This document shows positions 1-6,609 of a stretch of DNA of 20,654 nt, one piece after another. Each line of letters starts with the position of its first letter. Position 1 is the stretch's first letter. Source of the DNA: Chthoniobacterales bacterium (GTDB lineage Bacteria; Verrucomicrobiota; Verrucomicrobiia; Chthoniobacterales; UBA10450); NCBI GenBank assembly GCA_013697365.1, contig JACCXA010000224.1:1-20654 (forward strand), in the 5' to 3' direction. The notes beneath the pieces are model-generated. The model saw only the letters and a program-made list of their open reading frames with translations. It ran no database searches and was not told the origin of the DNA. The position numbers and the translations under genes are program-made.

Positions 1-63
1 ACTCAGATTCAGCTAAAGTATCTCTGGGAGAAGCTGGATTATCAGCTGGTTCCGCTGCGCTAA
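1..63 (+). CDS. 3' end of an unidentified gene upstream of gspG (partial)
   Basis: The first frame is open from base 1 and ends at TAA 61-63, giving a C-terminal tail of 20 residues that finishes in DYQLVPLR. It stops 12 nt before the gspG start on the same strand, so the two genes are probably co-transcribed. The tail is too short to assign a family. It does not look like the usual C-terminus of GspF or GspE, the genes most often found before gspG, but that is a weak negative. The start lies outside the window. Confidence 0.5.
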   Translation, partial: TQIQLKYLWEKLDYQLVPLR

Positions 64-75
64 AAATTTACTCCA

Positions 76-495
76 ATGAAAACACGGAAGAGAAATCAGG
101 CTGGTTTCACCCTGCTCGAGATCATGCTCGTGGTGGGCATCATCGTCATTATTCTCGGAGTCGCCGTTTCAAAACTTGGGAACACGACTGGCATTGCCAA
201 GGACATGCGCGTGAAGGCGGACCTCCAGTCGATCTCCACGCAACTGAAGTTATACGAGAGCGTGAACGGTTTTCTCCCTACGACGGAGCAAGGGTTACAG
301 GCGTTGGTGACGCCGCCGGATAGTGATCCGAAGCCGACGCGTTGGTATCAGCTTTTCAAGGAGCTGCCGCAGGATCCGTGGAGCAATAACTATATCTACC
401 TCTCCCCCGGCCGGAAAAATCCGACGAGTTACGACCTTTATTCGGCTGGCCCCGATCGGAAGCCTGATACCACGGACGACCCTCCTGGCGCTTGA
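76..495 (+). CDS. gspG: Type II secretion major pseudopilin GspG
   Basis: This is the major subunit of the T2SS pseudopilus, the periplasmic piston that pushes folded exoproteins through the secretin. The 139-residue length is normal for GspG. A short basic leader (MKTRKRNQAG) is followed by the prepilin peptidase site G10/F11 with FTLLE and the conserved Glu at mature position 5, then a hydrophobic helix to about residue 33. GspG-specific signatures follow: PTTEQGL (68-74), DPW (100-102), YDLYSAGPD (119-127) and the acidic DTTDD stretch (131-135) where the family binds calcium. The start has no clear Shine-Dalgarno site. The gene stands apart from the other pseudopilin genes: it is on the + strand and runs tail to tail into the gspH-M operon, with 33 nt between the stops. 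Confidence 0.95.
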   Translation: MKTRKRNQAGFTLLEIMLVVGIIVIILGVAVSKLGNTTGIAKDMRVKADLQSISTQLKLYESVNGFLPTTEQGLQALVTPPDSDPKPTRWYQLFKELPQDPWSNNYIYLSPGRKNPTSYDLYSAGPDRKPDTTDDPPGA

Positions 496-508
496 TCGGG
501 GAACGACC

Positions 509-529
509 GGCGCCTAAACATTTGGCGCC
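509..529. terminator. Small hairpin between convergent gspG and the GspC-like gene
   Basis: Two copies of the self-complementary GGCGCC (509-514 and 524-529) flank a 9-nt loop. The second copy overlaps the stop codon of the - strand gene. The position between convergent stops suits a bidirectional terminator. The stem is only 6 bp and no T-run follows on either strand, so this is weak. Confidence 0.3.
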
Positions 530-1176
530 TATTCGTCCGCGAGGGCTGCGTCCGGCGTGGGAGTAGCGACCGCCGCAGGATTCCTTTGGATGACCCCGCG
601 CACGCGTGGAGGTGGAGTCGGCAAAGTTGGAATCGGCGCTGGCTTGATCACGTTTGGATTGGCGTTGGAAGGCAGAGGAATGGCCGCTCCCGCTGGTTGC
701 CCAGGTAGCGGTGGTTGCTGGGGTTGCTGCTGCTGCGGCGGCGGGGGAGGATTGGCCGCCAGGGGCTGGTTGAGCAGTGCCTGGTTGAATGTCAGCGTCG
801 CGAATTGTCCATCCTTCGCGATCGTGACTTTCGTCGCGCCGACGCGGTCCGACCATTCGATGTTTGAGATGCTGTAGCCACGCGCGTTCGGGCCCTTCGT
901 CGTGAGGTATTCCTTCATGCTTTTGTCGGTCACGGACGTAAGGGTGACAACGCCTTGATCAGGTAAACGCGCCGCGTTCGCGATGAAGAGATCTTTCGCG
1001 AAATTCGAGACCACTACGGGAGGCGCCGCGGCGGTCGCGACCGCGAAGGGGGAGCGAATCATCATCGGCTCATAGCGCGCGAAGGCAGCCGGCTTCGGGA
1101 CGTCTTCCGCCGCAGAGAGACTGCTCCCTAGAAGAACAGTGAAAAAAGGCAGGAGGAGATGCTTTTTCATGGTCAT
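529..1176 (-). CDS. Putative periplasmic T2SS platform protein, GspC/PilP-like by position
   Basis: A 215-residue exported protein, last gene of the - strand secretion operon. Residues 1-23 form a signal peptide (basic start, LLLPFF core, SLSAA end). An RSPF motif at 41-44 recalls the RDPF motif of GspC and PilP proteins that contact the secretin. Residues 55-135 look like one small beta-rich domain (IANAARL, SNIEWSDRVG, KVTIAKDG). From about 140 to the end the chain is low complexity, rich in Pro, Gln and Ala with short runs of P and Q, probably a flexible linker or wall-spanning tail. The start overlaps the gspM stop in ATGA; a second in-frame ATG lies 6 nt downstream. The GspC-like role is inferred from operon position (after gspL and gspM) and the RSPF motif. 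No transmembrane anchor remains after signal cleavage, unlike classical GspC. Confidence 0.6.
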   Translation of the reverse strand: MTMKKHLLLPFFTVLLGSSLSAAEDVPKPAAFARYEPMMIRSPFAVATAAAPPVVVSNFAKDLFIANAARLPDQGVVTLTSVTDKSMKEYLTTKGPNARGYSISNIEWSDRVGATKVTIAKDGQFATLTFNQALLNQPLAANPPPPPQQQQPQQPPLPGQPAGAAIPLPSNANPNVIKPAPIPTLPTPPPRVRGVIQRNPAAVATPTPDAALADE

Positions 1177-1715
1177 TGTTTGGGGGCAAACCAGCGCGCG
1201 ATCTTGAACTTACCCCGCATCATGGTGGGGTCAGCGGAATCAATCTGAAGATTTACGCTTTCGAAGACTACGAACGATTCCGGTTGTTGCACGTCATAGA
1301 GGAATCGGACGAGCGGAGGCCACGGGCTTTTGGTATCGATCGAAACAGAGACCGTCTGATAGATCGGCGTCGATTCGCTCGAACCGATCCCGGGGTTTTC
1401 AAGCAGGATGTTGTGCCTGGCCGCGGCTTGTTTGGCCTGATCCAGCAGGGTGGATGATTCAACGGGCCCTTTCAGCTCGGGCTGAAATTTGTTCAGCCAC
1501 TCGTCGCGCTTCTCCCACATCTTTCGCTCGCGTAAGAAAACGTTTTGCTGTGCGCGGACGGCTTTGCGCGCCGAGACATCCTGCTGCGCGCTGCGCAAGG
1601 AACCGAGCAGTGAGCCCCAGATGTACAGATTCAGCAGGCCGAAGAGTGTCGCCGCGATAATGAGCGAGAGGATGCGCTCTCGCTTATTGAGGCGATGGAA
1701 CCAGGCGGGGATCAT
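1173..1715 (-). CDS. gspM: Type II secretion GspM/PilO-like inner-membrane protein
   Basis: A 180-residue bitopic protein with a short cytoplasmic N-terminus, one transmembrane helix at about 15-37, a charged probable coiled coil at about 38-85 (RKAVRAQQ, RERKMWEKRDEW) and a compact periplasmic domain to the end. This is the architecture of GspM and PilO, which dimerise with GspL or PilN to form the inner-membrane platform. The position directly after gspL with an ATGA overlap (1712-1715), and before the GspC-like gene with another ATGA overlap, supports the call. Sequence similarity to proteobacterial GspM is not obvious by eye, so the assignment rests on architecture and context. Confidence 0.72.
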   Translation of the reverse strand: MIPAWFHRLNKRERILSLIIAATLFGLLNLYIWGSLLGSLRSAQQDVSARKAVRAQQNVFLRERKMWEKRDEWLNKFQPELKGPVESSTLLDQAKQAAARHNILLENPGIGSSESTPIYQTVSVSIDTKSPWPPLVRFLYDVQQPESFVVFESVNLQIDSADPTMMRGKFKIARWFAPKQ

Positions 1716-2926
1716 TTCGGTTTCCCTTCCAGACGGAACTGCGCGTGATCGTTCGGCAGAATGCGCGGCGCCGCCATGTTAAAGACGAACGTCGCCAGCT
1801 CGGGATTCTTCTTCACCGCGTCCGCGAACTGGTACGCGAGCGCAGCCGTTTTAGCTTCGCCATCGACCGAGATCTGGCGCGCCGATTGATTGTAAGCCGT
1901 GATCTGCACGTCGGGCGAGGGCAGGCTCTCGAAGAGGTGCAGCAGGACCTCGATCGGGTAGAAATGCGGGTCGATCGCGGGCGCGAGCGCCCTCCAGCGC
2001 GCCTCGGTTTTCTTGACGAATTCGGTGTTCGGTTCATCGCGCGCGATCCGGCCATCAAGGCGGCCCACCTCGAAGCGGAGGACGAGGAGATAGGCGAACA
2101 ACAGCAGCAAAAGAACGCCGTACGCGGCACTGGCCCAAACGATGCGCTTCTTCCATTCCGCCTGCCGGACGACTGCGGCGCGCTGTTGCCGCCAGCTGTC
2201 CGGAAGAAGATTGAGTTTGGTGAGGGCGGGCGGTGCCTCTACCGCCATGAGATTGGCTTTGCTCGCGAAGAGTCCCTGCACGGTTTCGCGCAGCTCGAAC
2301 AGACTTTCATCAAGCAACACGACCGGGAACGAGGTATCGATTCCCTGTAGCTCCGCGCTGAGGGCAAGCTGCGGAAGATCGCGTTGCAATTGCGCGGAAT
2401 CCGCTCCCTCCAAAGAGCGGGTGAAACCGATCTTCCCTCCTTCACTGATTGCGCAGACGAGTGCTTCGTTTTCCGGATAGATCAGGAACGCGCGTCCGGC
2501 TGCCGCGTGGGTCGCGGCGCGTTGTGCCGCGTAAACCGTAACCTGGCTCGGAATAATTCCGCGCGACAGAAGCGGAGCGGCCAGTTCCGAGAGCTTCTGG
2601 TTATGGACCGCAACCGCGGAGACGACGCTCCCCTCGGCCGTTCGCTCTATCACTTCGAAATCGGTCGTGACCTCCTCCGTCGAGTAGGGCAGTGCTTTCT
2701 CGATCTGGATCCGCACCATCTCGCCGAACTCGCCCGCCTCCGCCGTGGGCAAGCGCAGCCTTTGCGCGAGCACGGCGCTGACCGGCAGGCCGAGCACGAG
2801 ATTCGTCGTCCCGTTCAACACCGGCACCGCCTCTTCCAGGCTGGCCACACTTCGCACGTCCCAAGTGGTGCTTTGCCCCCGCAACTGCACAACATTCCAG
2901 CCGTGCGCGGACGGGATCAAAAACAC
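1712..2926 (-). CDS. gspL: Type II secretion platform protein GspL (PilM-PilN-like fusion)
   Basis: A 404-residue protein. Residues 1 to about 235 resemble the actin-like cytoplasmic domain of PilM/GspL (LVLGLPVS at 43-50, IQIEKALPYS at 73-82). They are followed by a PilN-type LNLLP motif (238-242), a transmembrane helix at about 262-284 and a periplasmic ferredoxin-like domain. GspL links the GspE ATPase to the membrane platform and pairs with GspM. The apparent start is GTG (MFLIPSAHGW), 25 nt after the gspK stop. No ATG lies in frame between them and no Shine-Dalgarno site is evident, so the exact N-terminus is uncertain. The stop overlaps the gspM start in ATGA, implying coupled translation. 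Confidence 0.8.
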   Translation of the reverse strand: MFLIPSAHGWNVVQLRGQSTTWDVRSVASLEEAVPVLNGTTNLVLGLPVSAVLAQRLRLPTAEAGEFGEMVRIQIEKALPYSTEEVTTDFEVIERTAEGSVVSAVAVHNQKLSELAAPLLSRGIIPSQVTVYAAQRAATHAAAGRAFLIYPENEALVCAISEGGKIGFTRSLEGADSAQLQRDLPQLALSAELQGIDTSFPVVLLDESLFELRETVQGLFASKANLMAVEAPPALTKLNLLPDSWRQQRAAVVRQAEWKKRIVWASAAYGVLLLLLFAYLLVLRFEVGRLDGRIARDEPNTEFVKKTEARWRALAPAIDPHFYPIEVLLHLFESLPSPDVQITAYNQSARQISVDGEAKTAALAYQFADAVKKNPELATFVFNMAAPRILPNDHAQFRLEGKPK

Positions 2927-2951
2927 TGGTGAGGCTGCGGGATCGATAAAA

Positions 2952-3881
2952 TCAGAGTTCCTTCCAGGAAATTAGTTGCAGTGCATTCCCGGCTTTGCGC
3001 ACTACCATTTGCACAGTTCGGGTTACGTCACCCGATTTTCCGACGCTCATCACGCGCACGACCTGATCCCGAAAACCGACCAGCGGAGCGAGCTGCTTGA
3101 ATTGTTCGGTCGAGAACCCGAGGGAGACGCGAACGTCCTCGATTGATTTAAATTCAGGATCGTCCTCGGTCGCATCGATCTCATCCGGCCCGCGCCGAAA
3201 GGTTAGAAATTGATCCACGAGGGGTTCCGTCATTCCGGGGAGAGAGAGAAGCAATTCGCGTGGCGCCCAGGCCAAGTCGATTGGGCCGGTGCTGTTGACC
3301 GTGAAATTTGCGTCCCAGTCGGGACGAGCTGTAAACTCCTCCCACCCGCGAACCTGTCTCAACTCCTCGACACGCGGAAAGAGCGTGTTGCGCGGGCGGT
3401 AGTTGTCATCCGCCTCGGCCCCATTCAACCGCACCAGGTTATCGGGATCCACCCAATCGAGCAGGCAATCGATCATGTGGTCGCGCTCGTTCAGATCGAT
3501 GTCCTGCGTTTCAAGATACTTTCGGAGCAATTCCAGGCGAGCTGGGTTTTCGCCCGCGACCAGCCAGTTCAAGTTCAAGCGGCCGCCTTCCCCGGTGATG
3601 CGCGCTGCATAAGTCTGGGTGCGGCTGATGCCACCGCGCAGGATGGGCGACCCGGGGGTGACAGCGGGATGGAGCGCGATCTCGCTGCCGGAACACGCCA
3701 TTGCTTCCGCTTCCATAACGCGCGCGGCATTGCCGTTCAGCTGGAGGCGCGAATCAATCTGAAGGGCCCAGGAAATGATCATCGCGCTTAGGACGAAGAG
3801 CGCCCAAAGCGAGAGCATTAGAGCCGCGCCAGAGCAACGATGGCGGGAACGACCGCCCTGCTGGCGATGAAATGAATTCAT
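2952..3881 (-). CDS. gspK: Type II secretion minor pseudopilin GspK
   Basis: GspK caps the pseudopilus tip with GspI and GspJ. The start chosen gives 309 residues (MNSFHRQQGG) because its ATG shares a base with the gspJ stop (TGATG, 3879-3883). A longer reading from 3920 would overlap gspJ by 40 nt. An unusually long 18-residue basic leader ends in CSG, followed by AALMLSLWALF. Leu replaces Glu at mature position 5, as is usual for GspK alone among pseudopilins. The family motif GRLNLNWL occurs about 100 residues in, followed by a large globular region with WVDPDN and an SLPGMTEPLVDQFL segment that resembles the helix-hairpin-helix stretch typical of GspK. Confidence in the family is high. 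Confidence 0.9.
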   Translation of the reverse strand: MNSFHRQQGGRSRHRCSGAALMLSLWALFVLSAMIISWALQIDSRLQLNGNAARVMEAEAMACSGSEIALHPAVTPGSPILRGGISRTQTYAARITGEGGRLNLNWLVAGENPARLELLRKYLETQDIDLNERDHMIDCLLDWVDPDNLVRLNGAEADDNYRPRNTLFPRVEELRQVRGWEEFTARPDWDANFTVNSTGPIDLAWAPRELLLSLPGMTEPLVDQFLTFRRGPDEIDATEDDPEFKSIEDVRVSLGFSTEQFKQLAPLVGFRDQVVRVMSVGKSGDVTRTVQMVVRKAGNALQLISWKEL

Positions 3882-4510
3882 CAGAGCGGCGTCCGTCCCA
3901 AGGCGATTACGGTTTCCCAAGGCACAGAGCTATTCGCCCGTCCGATAACCAGCTTGATCAGCCGCGGTAAAGCCATTGTGTCCGCCCATCGATCTATCCA
4001 TTGGTTTACGCGCGGATCGAAGTAACGAATCTGCACGCTTTGCACATCCGGGAGCAACGGCACCCAGCTTTCCCGTTCCTCCCCTATCTCCGCGTCGGCT
4101 TTCGCCTTGCGCGCCAGCCCCAACTCCAGCCGTTCGCTCTCTTTTCCCATCGGGCGCAATCTCAGGCTGACGCGATACTCTCCCGCCGCGTAGCGTGTCA
4201 TCAAACCGGGACCTGCGGTGCATGTCCATGTGACCTCGTCACGCGCGCGGTCGTTCAGTTTGATTGGCTCCCCCGTTAACGCGCCCTGGCCCGTCGGGAG
4301 ATTTTGCCATTCCGCAGTGACGAGATTTTCAAAGCCGGAGTATTGCGCGTCTACAACGTTGTTCTCCGAGGAGACGCGCAAGGCGAACAAATTCGTTTGC
4401 ACAAAACGATAGATCGCGAGCGACATCATCGCGAGGATTGCGACCGCGAGCGTGATCTCGAGGAGGGTAAAGCCACCGGGCTTCCAACGGCTAGCCGGCG
4501 CGGTAAACAT
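3881..4510 (-). CDS. gspJ: Type II secretion minor pseudopilin GspJ
   Basis: A 209-residue pseudopilin. The ATG at 4510 (MFTAPASRWKPGG) gives a 13-residue leader ending at the peptidase site GG/FTLLE, with Glu5 present and a hydrophobic helix to about residue 35. An upstream ATG at 4540 would add 10 residues and deepen the overlap with gspI. The downstream IRYFDPRVNQWIDRW segment is typical of GspJ, whose C-terminal half carries a YxD.....W pattern. The gene overlaps gspI by 20 nt upstream and gspK by one base downstream. GspJ forms the tip complex with GspI and GspK and acts in the inner membrane and periplasm. Confidence 0.88.
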   Translation of the reverse strand: MFTAPASRWKPGGFTLLEITLAVAILAMMSLAIYRFVQTNLFALRVSSENNVVDAQYSGFENLVTAEWQNLPTGQGALTGEPIKLNDRARDEVTWTCTAGPGLMTRYAAGEYRVSLRLRPMGKESERLELGLARKAKADAEIGEERESWVPLLPDVQSVQIRYFDPRVNQWIDRWADTMALPRLIKLVIGRANSSVPWETVIALGRTPL

Positions 4511-4892
4511 AAAATTCGATCTTCCGCGATTGCGCCACACCGCTGCGCGACCAATCCGCCGTTAGCGTGACCTGCATGATTCCACCGAGGTCGATTTCCT
4601 TTTCGTTCTTCAACCCGGCGGGCACCGCCACCTGGGTCAGCTTCACCGGCCCGTAGCCGCTCTCGACCTTCCCTTCTTTTTTTACTTCTGGAAGGCCGGG
4701 CGTGGCCTGGATCTCCGCCATTCGGTTCGCAAGGATCTGCCGGACCCGATCCTCCTGCGCGCTGAGCACAGACGCGTTCATGCAGTTCTGGACCGACCGG
4801 CCGAGCGCGAGGGTGCCGACCATGAAAATCGTGACGCCGATCAAGACCTCGTAAAGCGCGAAGGCGCGCCGCCGTGCTCTACCGCGCGGCAT
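4491..4892 (-). CDS. gspI: Type II secretion minor pseudopilin GspI
   Basis: A 133-residue small minor pseudopilin, placed between gspH and gspJ as in standard gsp operons. The leader is very basic (MPRGRARRRA) and the cleavage site reads A/FALYE. Ala instead of the near-invariant Gly stands at -1, while Phe1 and Glu5 are kept. A hydrophobic helix (VLIGVTIFMVGTLAL) follows, then a short globular domain ending in EFYVYRAG. The call rests on size, order and the N-terminal motif. The gene overlaps gspH by 14 nt and gspJ by 20 nt, which argues for tight translational coupling. Confidence 0.83.
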   Translation of the reverse strand: MPRGRARRRAFALYEVLIGVTIFMVGTLALGRSVQNCMNASVLSAQEDRVRQILANRMAEIQATPGLPEVKKEGKVESGYGPVKLTQVAVPAGLKNEKEIDLGGIMQVTLTADWSRSGVAQSRKIEFYVYRAG

Positions 4893-5355
4893 AGCTGGTT
4901 AATTGTGGCTGCGCCGTGAGGGCAGAATAAGCCGCAGTCCAGCTTCCATTCGCGCCTATGAAAGTGATGATCGCAGGCTCACATGTTCCCGTTGGCCAAA
5001 ACGCCCATTGCGCGGCCGGGTCCTCCGTCAGTGCTGCTGGTAGGTTCAGCGTAAACGCCTCACCTCTGGCGACATTGAGCGTCGCCATCGGCTCCGGGGC
5101 TTCGCCCTTCTTCAAAGCCTCGGGCCGGAGCACCAGCCGGTCATTTTCCCATCCGATCAGGTAGGGACGTCGCTCGGTGACGCTTCGTTGCTGTGCCTGC
5201 TGCACGAGATTGTTCAAGCTATCGAGCGAACTCCGCAGCCTCCGATCGGCCATGACACCGTTCATGCTTGGGACGGCGAGCAGCATAATCAAGAGCATGA
5301 TGAACACCGCGACCGCGATCTCGATCAGGGTGAACCCTCCGTTCTTCCGCCGCAT
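4879..5355 (-). CDS. gspH: Type II secretion minor pseudopilin GspH
   Basis: First gene of the - strand secretion operon. The ATG at 5355 gives 158 residues beginning MRRKNGG/FTLIE, an ideal short prepilin leader. An in-frame ATG at 5382 would add nine residues of atypical sequence and was not preferred. A long hydrophobic helix (FIMLLIMLLAVPSM) is followed by SLDSLNNLVQQAQQRSVTER, the GspH/FimT-like pattern for the helix that enters the globular domain. The C-terminal part has few family landmarks. GspH sits near the top of the pseudopilus, between the tip and GspG. The promoter must lie in the inverted-repeat-rich region upstream (5356-5727), where no clear -35/-10 pair was seen for this strand. 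Confidence 0.85.
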   Translation of the reverse strand: MRRKNGGFTLIEIAVAVFIMLLIMLLAVPSMNGVMADRRLRSSLDSLNNLVQQAQQRSVTERRPYLIGWENDRLVLRPEALKKGEAPEPMATLNVARGEAFTLNLPAALTEDPAAQWAFWPTGTCEPAIITFIGANGSWTAAYSALTAQPQLTSYAAR

Positions 5356-5369
5356 CGGCAAACCTACCG

Positions 5370-5418
5370 CCCTCCAGCCCATTCACAAGACAGCGGCGTG
5401 CTTTCGCCGTCTGGAGGG
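5370..5418. repeat. Inverted repeat upstream of gspH (CCCTCCAG / CTGGAGGG)
   Basis: A perfect 8-bp inverted repeat: CCCTCCAG at 5370-5377 and CTGGAGGG at 5411-5418. A nested hairpin lies inside it, CGGCG (5394-5398) and CGCCG (5405-5409). It begins 15 nt upstream of the chosen gspH start, so it could be an operator, part of the gspH leader RNA, or a fragment of the same repeat family as the adjacent larger palindrome. No function is shown by the sequence. Confidence 0.45.
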
Positions 5419-5436
5419 ACAGATCAGACGCGCTCA

Positions 5437-5565
5437 CGGAGCACAGCCGTCCCGGCTGCGCGGCGAACGGGCGTCTCGCCTGCTCGATCCCGCTCGGGGG
5501 CTTTACCGCGTAGCCAATTTCCCGGCGAGACGCCGGGTTCCGCACAGCCGAGACGGCGTGCTCCG
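5437..5565. repeat. 129-nt imperfect palindrome in the gspH-phnD intergenic region
   Basis: The arm 5437-5482 is the imperfect reverse complement of 5522-5565: about 37 of 46 aligned columns match, with two single-base gaps, separated by a 39-nt loop. Shared blocks include GGCGAGACGCC against GGCGTCTCGCC and CAGCCG.GACGGC. The arms hold no credible coding signal, although a reading frame runs through them into phnD. The size and form suit a dispersed intergenic palindromic element or a remnant of a small non-autonomous mobile element. No target-site duplication or terminal dinucleotide could be defined by eye. The rest of the 372-nt gap (5566-5727) holds no gene that I can see. Confidence 0.6.
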
Positions 5566-5715
5566 CCTGCGGGCGACGTTAAACAGGTAAGGTTCCATAG
5601 AAACTCCTGCAAAAGACCTTCGACGCCGCTTCACGTCTCTGGCGTCGCACTCGCCCCTCAGCAAGTCAGCGCTAAAAATCCGCAACCTGCCGCCAGCAGA
5701 GCGCGCCGAGTCCAG

Positions 5716-5721
5716 TATAGT
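5716..5721 (+). promoter_or_regulatory. Possible -10 element for phnD
   Basis: TATAGT lies 6 nt before the phnD ATG. A start site at the usual distance would fall on or next to the ATG, implying a leaderless transcript. This would agree with the absence of a Shine-Dalgarno sequence before phnD. No good -35 hexamer is visible about 17 nt upstream, so the call is tentative. Confidence 0.3.
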
Positions 5722-5727
5722 GGTCGC

Positions 5728-6609
5728 ATGAGATTTCGTTTCTTCAGCTGCACTCTTCTCGCTGTTATGCTTGGTCTCGCCATTTCCGCGCAGGCGCAGC
5801 CTTCTAACGGCAAAGTCGTGATCGCGCTCAAGCCGGACAAGGATCCGGAGCAAATGCTCCAGGAACGCAAGACGCTTTCCGACTTTCTCTCGAAGCAACT
5901 TGGCAAGCCAGTGGAAGTGATCGTTCCGCTCTCGTCCTCGGTCATCATTGAAGGCTTTGCGAATGGCACGGTGGATCTTGGTTACCTGAGCGCGACTGAC
6001 ATGGTCGTGGCCCAAAAGCGGAATGCTGCAGAGATCCTGCTCGCCGGTGAGATCGACGGTCGTAATTCGTATCAAAGCTATTGGCTCGCGCTGAAGGAAA
6101 AGCCGTATTCGAAAGTGGAAGATTTACGCGGAAAGCCGGTCGCATTTGCCAGCAAAACGAGCACATCCGGTTATCTCCTTCCCGTTTACGATCTGAAGCG
6201 GAAGGGGCTCCTGCAGGAGCCGAACCCCGAGGCGTTTTTCGGCGTGGGCAATCTTTTCTACGGCACGGGCTACGTCTCCGCGGTCGAGCGCGTGCTGAAC
6301 GGGCAGGCGGAAGCGGCAGCGGTGAGCTATTACGTGCTCGACAAAGACAAGCATCTCACCGTCGAGCAGCGCGCCCGATTGAAAAAGGTGGCGGAGCAAG
6401 GGCCCGTGCCCACACATGTCATCGCCATTCGCTCTAGTATGTCGCAAGCCGATCGTGACAAACTGCAAAAGGCTTTGGAGTCGATGAACGAAAAGGAGAA
6501 CGAAGAATTGCGGGACAAGCTCTTCACTTCGAAGCTCGTGAAGGTCGACGCGGAAGCGCATCTGAAAGCGATCCGCGAGGCGCTCGAGTTTCTGGGTGAT
6601 GCAAAGTAA
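5728..6609 (+). CDS. phnD: PhnD-type periplasmic binding protein of an ABC importer
   Basis: A 293-residue substrate-binding protein of the phosphonate/phosphite/phosphate PhnD family. A signal peptide covers about residues 1-23 (basic start, LLAVMLGLAIS core, AQA end). Mature landmarks are the VDLGYLSATD segment (82-91), YQSYWLALKE (115-124), EDLRGKPVAF (131-140) and the ligand-loop motif STSGYLLP (145-152), which corresponds to the Ser/Thr cluster gripping the phosphonate group in known PhnD. Where many PhnD proteins carry a GSHD-type stretch, this one reads YGTGYVS (178-184), so the ligand may differ from simple phosphonates. The ATG at 5728 was chosen because the signal peptide starts there; the open frame extends far upstream only through the palindrome. 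phnC starts inside its last codons. Substrate is unproven. Confidence 0.85.
   Translation: MRFRFFSCTLLAVMLGLAISAQAQPSNGKVVIALKPDKDPEQMLQERKTLSDFLSKQLGKPVEVIVPLSSSVIIEGFANGTVDLGYLSATDMVVAQKRNAAEILLAGEIDGRNSYQSYWLALKEKPYSKVEDLRGKPVAFASKTSTSGYLLPVYDLKRKGLLQEPNPEAFFGVGNLFYGTGYVSAVERVLNGQAEAAAVSYYVLDKDKHLTVEQRARLKKVAEQGPVPTHVIAIRSSMSQADRDKLQKALESMNEKENEELRDKLFTSKLVKVDAEAHLKAIREALEFLGDAK

Noticed and set aside
1745..2350. 201-codon open frame antisense to gspL
   Set aside because: Highly charged shadow sequence, no ribosome site, no recognisable motif, and gspL covers it on the other strand.
5188..5727. A 180-codon N-terminal extension of the phnD frame
   Set aside because: It runs through gspH antisense and the palindrome, has no family character, and the phnD signal peptide begins exactly at the ATG 5728.
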